Part shown: positions 55,576 through 64,000 of the stretch, in pieces | Layout of the letters: every line of letters starts with the position of its first letter | Numbering within the stretch: position 1 is the first letter of the stretch | Source of the DNA: Globisporangium splendens | Lineage: Eukaryota; Oomycota; Peronosporomycetes; Pythiales; Pythiaceae | Assembly (NCBI GenBank): GCA_006386115.1 | Contig: VFIW01000042.1 | Span: 248,001 to 312,000 of the forward strand | Direction: 5' to 3' | Length of the DNA: 64,000 nt | Made by a program: the position numbers and the translations under genes | The notes under the pieces: generated by a model | Database searches by the model: none | Told to the model about the DNA's origin: nothing | The model's input: the letters and a program-made list of their open reading frames with translations, nothing else

Positions 55576-58165
55576 ATGGTCGTAAAAGTGCTTGCCGGTG
55601 GAGCAGGCAATGAATCCAACTCACCACCAGCCGACTCCAACATGCAGGAAGCAGAAGACCAAACCTCCCCTCGATCCACGTTCCTTAAACCAAAGCAGAC
55701 TGCGTTCACAGCTATGAACCTCACGACAAAGAGCGGTGCTGACAGCAACAACAAAGTCCTGCAGTTAGTGCATGCGATTCAGAGACGCAAGCGCCAGATG
55801 CGAGCCAAGATCTTCGATGAGCAGTTGCCATTCTCCTTGGTGCGACTTTTCTCCGGGATCTTCTCACTGCTGCTCGTGTGCTCGGACGTGCCTCGTTCAG
55901 GCCTCTGTGCCAAGCGATTCCCAAGTGAGTTTCTCCACCTCGAACCCGACGTCTTCGGAGAGTTTGGTCCGTGGCACTACCCGGTCGCGAAATTGTTTGA
56001 AGCAAATGCAACGAATGTAACCGCGCGTCTGGAGCTACAAGTTCGACTCCACTTCCAATGCCCACCGCGCGTTTGGCGAATTTTACGAGCTGACATCGTT
56101 TCCAGATTGCATCATGTATCGCACAGCGTGTCCGGAGATGACATTCAACGGGAAAATAGCGTTTGATATGCTCGACTCGATTGTTGACGTTGCCGTAAGG
56201 AAGAACGCGCCAAACGCTGCCGATTCTCAAGAAACTCTTCGACGAAAGTCTACGGAGCCGTCACGCATAGCGCTTCGCACCGCGGACCACTATTTTGACC
56301 GACTCCACCACTATCTGCTCCCAGACTTGTTTGTCAACAACATCTACCGAACGAATCAGCTTTTTTACTATCCACCAGAAATCCTGTTGAAACCGAACGG
56401 CGCACTACGGAGTACGTGCTTCGATTACCGCATTCGGCCGCATTTTTGCCAAGAGCTATGGTCCAACTTTCGCCGCTCTTGCCCTCAACACGACACGGAT
56501 TGCAAGGCAGCAGGGGTTCTCTGGGCAAACACGTTGCAGCGACTGCGTGCGATTCAACAAACCTATCCAACGGCGCAGGTCGATCTGACGTTTCTCGAGA
56601 GCCAAGAAGACCGGCAAGTTTTCAAAGGTGGACTCAGTCCTTCTGGGTTGCAACGAGATGATGTGACAACGATCATCCGTGTGCGCGATTGCGATTCCAA
56701 TATGATATGCACCACCAAGTACATCGGCGAATACCGCTACGAAGTCGGCTTTCTGATCTCCCAAGCCGTGCAATGGTATCGCAGTGTGGCCATCTTGCGG
56801 GGAACGGGGCAAGCCTACTACTATTTACACATTCTGATGCTACTGGTGTTCTGCTACAAGGTGACTCCAGCAACCCATCCACAGCGATCGCCGAAACATC
56901 TCCATGTTGTTGCGACTCGCTGCTACAAATCGTGCATCTTGTTTCTGAAAGCGCCAGTGCAATCGGTCATCTTTGGCTCGCCGTTCCCGATTTTCTGCTA
57001 CGCGTGCGCGCACGTGATCGATGCATCAGCGAGCTGCGAGATTCTAGGGAACATCTTCAACTCAGCTGGTGGCGTCTTTCAGCTCAAGTTTCGAGATCTG
57101 CTTACCGTTGGCTTCAACCAAATGCGCAGTGTGTGGCTATTAGCGTTCGTGCTGCACACGTTCACCCTCTTTGAGACCTCGCGGCGAGGTTTGAGCTGGG
57201 CTCCAGTGAGTGGGATTCGAGGTGTGCCGGAGTTTATGCTGAGTGGACTATCTAGTGTGACGATTATGGCGCAATTCCGCTCGACAAAGTTCCGCAACAC
57301 GAAGATTTACTCGATTTTTGAGATCACCGAGTCTTCCACGGTACAGACAGTCCGGTCCTAACAGAGTGCACCGCCTCGTGGAACGACTATACTTGGTGGC
57401 TTTTTCATCGATGTCAAGATCTTTGTGTGTGTGCTTGCTGTGTTATTTGGGATCTTTGTTCTTCGGAACAGCATCCAGTTTGCAAAATCGCTTGGCAACA
57501 GCAACCACAAGACACGTGTTCCCAAGCTGCAGACGCGAACGCCAGTCTCGTACTCGGCAGGCGTGCTCTGGCCGGTTGGTACGATGTGTGTGCTTTGGAC
57601 GAGCGACTATTTCTGTGTCAAGAGCCGCTACGCTAGCAGCAGATACAGCACCAAAGCCAGCAGCAAGAAAGTCGAAAGCGAAGATGGCGAGAGCGAGCAG
57701 GACTCAAAGCAGGGGAGCGACACGGACTCACGCGACTCAAGGGCAGAGAGGACCGTGAGTTCGATGGGAGATCGGTCTTTGAGTCGACGAAGTTTCACAT
57801 CCTTCAACTCGAAGATTCACGACGTCATTGAAACGTTGCCGTCGGTGCTCATGACTTCGCGCGAGTTTCGAAGTCTTCAGCACCAAATGGAGTCGTTCCA
57901 CAACCGCAGTGATGAGGTTGAGGCTACGATCGCGTTCGTGAACCTCGTGACCATGAGCGATCCGATCGTGTATTTTTGTTATGTGATGGGTGGTGGTGGC
58001 GGCAAACGACTGGGATACTACCAGTCGCTTCGGGATCCAGAAAAGTACTTCCTGCTTCCTCAAGACGCCATTGGACGCAAGGATTTGCGAGCTCGAGAGT
58101 TGAAACTCATTTACAGCGTGAACTCTCCGTCGCTACGTTTGACAGATCTCATCCACTGTGGATGA
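55576..58165 (+). pseudogene. Multi-pass membrane protein G2, frameshift and nonsense
   Basis: Second copy of the G1 family without insertions, about 860 codons. The first frame (ATG 55576, MVVKVLAGGAGNESNS) shifts near 56032: the upstream frame ends at 56166, while the frame that continues the protein opens just before YKFDSTSNAHRAFGEFYEL. A TAA at 57359-57361 replaces the CAA of G1, and 6 bp are missing shortly after. From 57362 the same frame is open to 58165 (SLRDPEKYFLLPQDAIGRK near the end). The frameshift could instead be an unrecognised intron, but no good splice pair of normal size is visible. Function unknown. Confidence 0.7.
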
Positions 58166-58224
58166 GCAAGGAAAGAGCAGGACAGAACAGCACCCACAGA
58201 GAAAGCCAAATGTGAGAAGCATGT

Positions 58225-58784
58225 TTGGTCGCCTTTGCGAAAGTGTTTTATACCTTAAGCCAAGCAAGCAAATATTCTTGGTTGAGCGAGCCAGAATGTT
58301 TTTGGAGTGTGAATTAAGCCTGACCAGATAGCCCAGTGAAAGGCTATGGCCATAACTCAACTTGAATCGTGGGAAATTGCAAACTTTTGTGTCTCTCGAG
58401 CTGCATCCTTATCATTATTGAAGCGACTCACTGTTGTGCTTGCTATTTGCAAAAGTATCAAACCAGGTCGCTGAGGTTGCTGGTAGCCATTTCCATACAC
58501 AAGAGTGGGTGATAGTTTTCGTGATTTTGGAAGTGCGAAACCAGCTCGGCAGATGCGATGTTGAAGGCTGTGCTGCGAATGTGGTCAAACCAAGGTTCCT
58601 CGCTGTTTTATAGGTTCATAGCGGTTCAGTCCTACATATAGCGAACCTATATTCAACCTAGACTCGATGGAAGAAGAAAGTTCAACAAACCTGGAAAACG
58701 AACCTGCGAGCAAGAAGCAGTGCGCACTTTGCAACCTGCAATAAGCGAATTTACTGGACATTGAAAATGCATACGAACTTAACG
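58225..58784. other. Spacer after G2, nothing recognised
   Basis: Similarity to the G1 flank stops about 60 bp after the G2 stop codon. No gene or repeat with support. Confidence 0.45.
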
Positions 58785-58883
58785 AATGTTAGGTCCGATT
58801 CGAACCTAACATTTGTCAACTTTGTGTGCGTTTGCAAGCCCTCCAACTTGGAGTCCAAGCAATCGAACGGTTCGATTGCTTGG
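58785..58883. repeat. Cluster of three inverted repeats
   Basis: IR1: arms aatgttaggt (58785-58794) and acctaacatt (58804-58813). IR2: ctccaacttggag (58841-58853). IR3: a perfect 29-nt palindrome at 58855-58883 with 14-nt arms (ccaagcaatcgaac) around a single G. On the - strand IR1 contains ggttcgaatcg, close to a Pol III B-box. No cloverleaf could be drawn around it. Confidence 0.75.
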
Positions 58884-61800
58884 CGGACATGAAGGCATGA
58901 TCTTGATATCGTAGATTCACTCACTCGTTGCTTTCTCTCCAACACGTAACCAAGCCCATCGCAATGTGTTTGAGCATTCGCTGGAGCCAACAGTACTCAG
59001 CGTGACTTTTGAAGGCACAGCTCAGTGAAGATGACCGCTCTTTAAGATTACCTCGCGCATCATCGAAGTTGATGAGAAATGTTGGGAGAGGTCAGATGGG
59101 TGCGATTGCATTCGTGCACGCATTCAGTGCCACGCTCGCTGCATCACGTCCTAGTCGCTCTTTTAGAGTCTCCCACTAATGGGAGGAGCACCAGAAAGAT
59201 CATCTCCATTCCTCCTTTCTCCATTCTGATCGGATGGAGGTCCATTGGCAAGACAGCCATTCCGAAACCACGGCGGTGATGCTCTCGAACACTTTACTGC
59301 ACATAGCGCTATTGCAACACAAACCGAGAAAAGCGAATCCAACTTTTTGGACTTGTACGCATTCAGCGAGAATACTGTAGAGAGCACGGCGTTGAAGAAC
59401 GCGAACATCCTCATTTGAGGAGCCACCTGAAACATCTGAGATGACTTCTGAACAGAATGACACCGAGTCTCAACGGAAAACGCGCCATGGACGGACGACA
59501 CTTTCGTCGCCTGTCCTGACTCGTCGACTCGAGATCTCATTCTCCATACGCGCTGCATGCAAGCAGGCATTTTTTTCGTTGACGCAGCGTGTCTTTATGT
59601 CATTGAAGTCACGTTGGCCGCGTGCACGACGCTCAACTTGTCGTCTGTGACATATGGTGGAACAGTCAGTCAGCATTTTTTGATAAGCAAACAAATAGTC
59701 CGCGACCTGAACTTGCACTTGCAGGAACTTCAAGCTCTTTTCTATGCAAAAATGAGGGATTTGTGCGCTGAACGCCGCGACAAACGGACATTCAGATCCA
59801 GACTGCGACGATTCGCCACGTAGCTGGATCTCCAAGTGCACACACGTCGTTTCTATTTGCTGCGGCATATGCAGGGAGGCAAAAGCGGTGCAGTTCTGGT
59901 TCTTCAACCAGGGTGCAGCTGAATCCATTGTGGAATCAAAGCACACAGATACGCAGTTTTGTGTGACATACATGAGCCAAGCACTGGCGATGGCTGCAGT
60001 AGAGTGACGCTTCGTTGCTGCATGCACCGCAGCAGTGGAACCGGGATGCCGTTCTGGTTCTTCAGCCAGGCTGCAACTGAATTCTAAAAGCACAGAGATA
60101 CGCTGTTTTCGTGCGTCATACGGCAGCCAGCGAAGCGCTGAGTCACTTCCACCGCATTTCTCTGCTTGTCAGTAATTTTTGATGCACGTGTGTACAGGTA
60201 CTGCATATTTGCTAATACGCTGTCAAGCACGAGCGCGATAGCGGTTTTTAATTTCCGGTCTAAATGGAGAGAAAATCCTAGGCTTTTTGTGAGCAAGGCT
60301 TCGTGGGCTTGTCCTCAAATTTGCAAAGCCTCCACAATGCATCGAAGTGCTGGTCTCCTAATGACAGCACGCAACTGTACAGCTCTCAGTCTTCTCATAG
60401 CCTACAAAATCCAGCCAGCTCTTTGCAAAGCACACAGTCTTAAACCAACCTCGCGACTGATTTGTATCCAGCTAGCGTCTGAGGTGCTGCAACCTCGCGC
60501 GAGTGTAACGTTTCTCGCCGCCTTAACGTATCGCTCGCTCCATCCACCAAAAAATCAACACTTTCAGAGCACACGCAACGCTGACAGATCAACGAGAGGA
60601 CGAATGGATGGGCTGCCGACCGTGCATTAAGTCACTGGCAAGTCTCAGGGCGGCATCAAGAACGTTGCTCTCCAAAAGCGTAGGTTTGCCACCCTCACGT
60701 CCATCTGTGTGGCGGCCAGAATGAGTGGTGTGGACGAGCGCGTTGTCTTCAAGTGTCATCGCCGAAGCTGTCCAATCAGCGGCCGCCTCAGAAAGTGTAG
60801 GCGCACACTGAAATAGTGGGATTTGAACCCTTTCCGCCCATCCGCCAGCCTTCCCCCTTCCCTCCGTTGCATCCCTCAAGAGTAAGGTTTGCGCTCAGTC
60901 TCTGCCCGCCGTCGTCCAATCTTACGACCTGTCGACACGTCAAGCAAATGTGGAAGGCTGTCGCGTACTTCAAGAACGCAAAAACGCTGGATAAAGCGAG
61001 ACAAACGGATAAAGACACGCCAACCTTACCCCCATTTACCCAGTTTAGTTATCGCGCGCGCGGCAGAGCCATTTTCAGACTCTGTGGCTCCGATTTCCCC
61101 TGGTCTCATACGATGCAGATGTCAGTTCGCCAAGGCATTTAGAAATGCACCAATCCCCAGCTTCGCGTCCTCGTTTCTATCTGATTTGCCTCGACTTCCA
61201 AAGTGAAGGAAGTCGCGTGAATGCGAACGGCGCTCATCACTTTCACGTACAGTGCGTTTCACGATTTCACGTTACAGCAACCGCTGAATGACTGGTGGAG
61301 ACGACATGGCGGTTTCGACTTGGTTGTCAAGATGGAGATGGTGGTCTCCACATGTCAAAAGTGAGAAGCCTTGGATTTGGGTTTGTAATACAGAGAGAGC
61401 ATTCTCCTCGTCGTTCTCGTGTATTAATTGTATCGCCCAGGTCCCAGAAAACAAGCAGCACACAAGCTGTTGGTCGCTTATTGGGCGATGGCGTCGCGGC
61501 GAGCTGCCAACAACGCAACGTCATTCGTGGGGCTAGCTATTGGTCAATGCCTTTAGGAAAGGTACCACACAAAGGCTCTTTCTTTGCTGCATACACCCTG
61601 TTTTCTGTACGAGTGTGCTGGTGAGCGCGTCTGAACACACTCGTCACCTCCTTTCGGGTCTGGGGCTCGCGTGAGGAAACAGTTGACAGCGAGCGTGACG
61701 TTCTGACGACGCTGCCGACGAATCGACACGCTTTTTTCAAGCCAACCTGTCTGGCTGCTGCACACTTTGGTGAGTCCGAGCAGGTTTTATGATCGACGGG

Positions 61801-62895
61801 GTCGCAAATATGGAGAATAGATAGCGCTTCATGTGTATTCAAAAAAACAGTCCAAACACTCCCAGTATCTGAAGAATAGCACTCGAGTCGCAACACTTTT
61901 TTTCGGAATCGGTGAGGGATACTTTACCGGGAGGAATCAGTCCTGCGTTGCATGGCTTCGTTTGAATACGGCGTTCTAATTGGTGGAAAAAGTTCTTTAC
62001 CGATGCAGAAGAAAGTCCACACACCATCACAAGTGAGCTCCTCCCACTCAATCTCATCTTGCACAGCGCCAACGAACGAAAATGAGGAGAGCTCAGAAAA
62101 AAAGAATCGCGCTTTTTGGACTGTGTGGGTGGGTGGGATCCGCTGATGGCTGAATGCAAATTGCTCCGCGACTTATTTATCAAAGGGAAGATGGGACCAG
62201 ATGAAATGAGCCACTGGCACACACACGCACACGCACTCAGATGCTCTGGGGGATTTGGATCAATACCGCACTCATAGGAATCCTGACCTGCTGGCCAGTA
62301 GTAAACGTATGATACGATTTAGCACCTCAGGACAACACATTCGTGCTGTTGAGGTCTTGCATTGGTGGTGATTATTTTCTGAAACAGCCGTGAAAAAGAA
62401 GCTTCGGGCTCTCCAAAGTGACTCGGTTTCACTATACCCCGGTCATTGCTTTTTATCACGAGTCCTACTCTACAATATGTGAGCACAGGCTCATCCACAC
62501 CATTTGACCTGGCTATGGTCGCACTACCTACTGTACTGTAAGAGTGGGCTAGGGTTCTTTCCCTGATGTATCGGAAGCCAGTGTTGATTGGTGTGGTGGA
62601 CCCAGATCGCTGTGCGGCACTTCGCCCTCGCCCCCTCAAGCAGCAACAGGTCCAATGGCGACACCGCCAGTTGGCGCATGTCCCGCCGTTTGTCTGCGGT
62701 ACTGTCAGCCCCGCCCCTGCGTTTACCCGATTCATCAGGGGAAACGAGAGGGAGGAACCATTGTGGCTCTAATCTTGCAACGGCAACTCGGGAAAGCACT
62801 TCCAGTGCGGGCTCGAGCAGTGCTGGTTTCCTTTCGTTTGCCGCACTGGTTCATTCCGCAATTTGCTTCGTGGGTGACACTTCTCTCAGCTCAAG
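58884..62895. other. 4-kb stretch with no supported gene
   Basis: Many frames of 60-210 codons overlap on both strands, the longest being - strand 59470-60093, which mostly spans the tandem duplication below. None carries a motif I recognise. Bases just before 62896 are the leader of the ENT gene. Confidence 0.4.
59851..60140. repeat. Degenerate tandem duplication, about 160-bp period
   Basis: The segment around 59851-59985 (ccgttctggttctt-like core, then tgcagctgaatcc and agatacgcagttttgtg) recurs around 60010-60140 with many substitutions. Both halves share ttctggttcttca, caactgaatt-like and gatacgc blocks in order. Confidence 0.6.
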
Positions 62896-64000
62896 ATGCA
62901 CTCGCCGAACCAGAAGACCGACAAGCTCATCGTCCAGGAGGACGGTCTCGAGACCGGCCGCGATGGGATGCCCCAGGAGATCTGGGACGACATGGTCAAG
63001 AATGAGAACTTCATCTACTACTCGCTCATGTTCTTGAACGGCTCGGTGCTGTGGGCGTACTACTCGTGTCTGTCGGCGCAGAACTTTTACGCCATCGAAT
63101 TCCCAGATTCCGGCTTGGACTTCTCGTTCCTCACGACGTTGGTCACTGCCTGGCCGATGGTCGCTGGCCAGACCCTGCAAATGTTCTTTGGACTTGACAA
63201 GAAGTTCTCGCAATACGTCCGTGTGCACATTGGTTACTCCATCTTTATGGTGATGGCGATCCTCATCATGGTGTTCTCGGCGATCAACTTCTCGAACCAG
63301 AAGACCGGTGCGTCTCTCGTTCTCTTCTGTTTCGCCTGTATCGGTTTCGGCAACTCGTTCACGGAAGCGACGTACTACACGTTGGCGGCACTTTTCCCAG
63401 TCGAGAAGTTCACGAACGCTGTGCAGATCGGTAACGTGTGGGCTGGTGTGCTCAACATCTCGATCAACACGATTCTGCGTCTTGCGATCGGTGGTCCGAA
63501 GCAGACTGGTGACTCGACCAAAACCAGTTTCTACCTGTTCTTCTCGCTCCTCGTTGTGGTGCTCATTGCCGCCATGTTCTTGTATCGCCGCGTGATCCAG
63601 CTCCCATCGGTCAAGTACTTGATGGAACGCAATGAAGCGTCGACCAAGGCCGAGAACCTTGACACGCAACCGATTGGTGCCACGCTGTCCAACATTGCTC
63701 GCATCTTCAAGATCATCTGGATCCCAGCGCTCACCCAGTTCTTGGTGCTCTTCGTGTCCCTTGTGGTGTTCCCTGGTTTCGCTTGCACCGCGTCGCGCAA
63801 TTTGTTCCCACCTTACAGTGACGACGCCCACACTGTGACTAGCTTGTGGTACTGCTCACCTGGTATCATTGGAAGCTACAACTTCGGTGATTTCTTCGGC
63901 CGTATCTTCTGTGGTGTGCTCGCGTACAAGATCTTCACGATGAACCTGTCGTTCGGTCTCAGTATCCTGCGTTTCGCGTACATCCCTCTTCTGTTGATGG
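62896..64000 (+). CDS. Equilibrative nucleoside transporter (ENT), 5' part
   Basis: Open from ATG 62896 (MHSPNQKTDKLIVQEDG) to the window end, 368 codons without a stop. The soluble acidic N-terminus is followed by repeated membrane segments: FIYYSLMFLNGSVLWAYYSC, FMVMAILIMVFSAI, GASLVLFCFACIGFGNS, GNVWAGVLNISINTILRLAI, FYLFFSLLVVVLIAAMFLY. The SYNFGDFFGRIF segment matches the conserved ENT signature near transmembrane helix 8 (FN-x-x-D-x-x-GR). The family moves nucleosides and nucleobases across membranes by facilitated diffusion, and in microbes often by proton coupling; salvage uptake is the likely role. About eight of the usual eleven helices fall inside the window. No introns in this part. 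Confidence 0.88.
   Translation, partial: MHSPNQKTDKLIVQEDGLETGRDGMPQEIWDDMVKNENFIYYSLMFLNGSVLWAYYSCLSAQNFYAIEFPDSGLDFSFLTTLVTAWPMVAGQTLQMFFGLDKKFSQYVRVHIGYSIFMVMAILIMVFSAINFSNQKTGASLVLFCFACIGFGNSFTEATYYTLAALFPVEKFTNAVQIGNVWAGVLNISINTILRLAIGGPKQTGDSTKTSFYLFFSLLVVVLIAAMFLYRRVIQLPSVKYLMERNEASTKAENLDTQPIGATLSNIARIFKIIWIPALTQFLVLFVSLVVFPGFACTASRNLFPPYSDDAHTVTSLWYCSPGIIGSYNFGDFFGRIFCGVLAYKIFTMNLSFGLSILRFAYIPLLLM

Noticed and set aside
62851..63831. 326-codon - strand ORF
   Set aside because: Antisense shadow of the ENT transporter frame, rich in His, Glu and Arg as expected for such mirrors.
1..64000. RXLR or Crinkler-type effectors, CRISPR arrays, bacterial operons
   Set aside because: No RXLR-EER or LFLAK signature after a signal peptide was noticed. 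The sequence is eukaryotic, and no regularly spaced CRISPR-type repeats are present.

Overview
The window looks like an oomycete (Peronosporales/Pythiales-type stramenopile) nuclear contig. This rests on compact genes with 70-125 bp GT-AG introns, a eukaryotic RNA-exosome nuclease (DIS3/RRP44), an equilibrative nucleoside transporter, non-LTR retrotransposons, and a multigene bZIP-like family of a kind I associate with oomycetes. Species cannot be named from the sequence.

Layout. 1-5.2 kb: little coding except an unclassified 680-bp insertion with 15-bp flanking repeats and a 39-bp minisatellite, a Tigger/CENP-B-like transposase relic, a 129-bp LINE tail, and bZIP-like gene A (3343-4788). 5.2-21.2 kb: a nest of two copies of one LINE family (LINE-1 here, a local name only). 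An older + strand copy (5219-21161) was split by a full-length - strand copy (6198-15479), and both insertions keep readable target-site duplications. The full-length copy has an intact 1325-codon ORF1 with a CCHC knuckle and an OTU-like cysteine protease motif pair, and an ORF2 (endonuclease, reverse transcriptase, zinc-knuckle, RNase H) broken by two in-frame stops, one of them shared with the older copy. 21.2-27 kb: a second transposase relic and bZIP-like gene B, almost identical to A. 27-31.7 kb: three 5'-truncated LINE-1 copies and bZIP-like gene D (-). 32.8-34.3 kb: bZIP-like gene F (-). 34.3-37.8 kb: no gene seen. 37.8-39.2 kb: bZIP-like gene C (+).

39.9-45.4 kb: a multi-pass membrane protein pseudogene (G1) broken by a tRNA-Gly/LINE-tail chimera (SINE-like) and by a 2.6-kb fragment of a second LINE family (LINE-2 here). 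45.6-46.9 kb: bZIP-like gene E (-). 48.7-49.0 kb: a relic of the G family. 49.6-52.9 kb: DIS3 (-), whose PIN domain appears to lack all four catalytic acidic residues although the RNB exonuclease motif is intact. 53.3-54.4 kb: a divergently transcribed coiled-coil gene. 55.6-58.2 kb: a second G copy (G2), also broken. 58.2-62.9 kb: no gene seen, but a cluster of inverted repeats and a degenerate tandem duplication. 62.9-64 kb: the 5' part of an ENT nucleoside transporter.

How it fits together. The likely functional host genes are the six bZIP-like genes, DIS3, the coiled-coil gene and ENT. Most of the rest is retrotransposon activity. LINE-1 carries a CTCT-ending 3' tail that also appears on the tRNA chimera, so its machinery probably mobilised that chimera. 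Pairs A/B and G1/G2 show long near-identical tracts that end near the gene edges, which suggests gene conversion between dispersed copies. All functional assignments come from reading motifs; no database search was possible.
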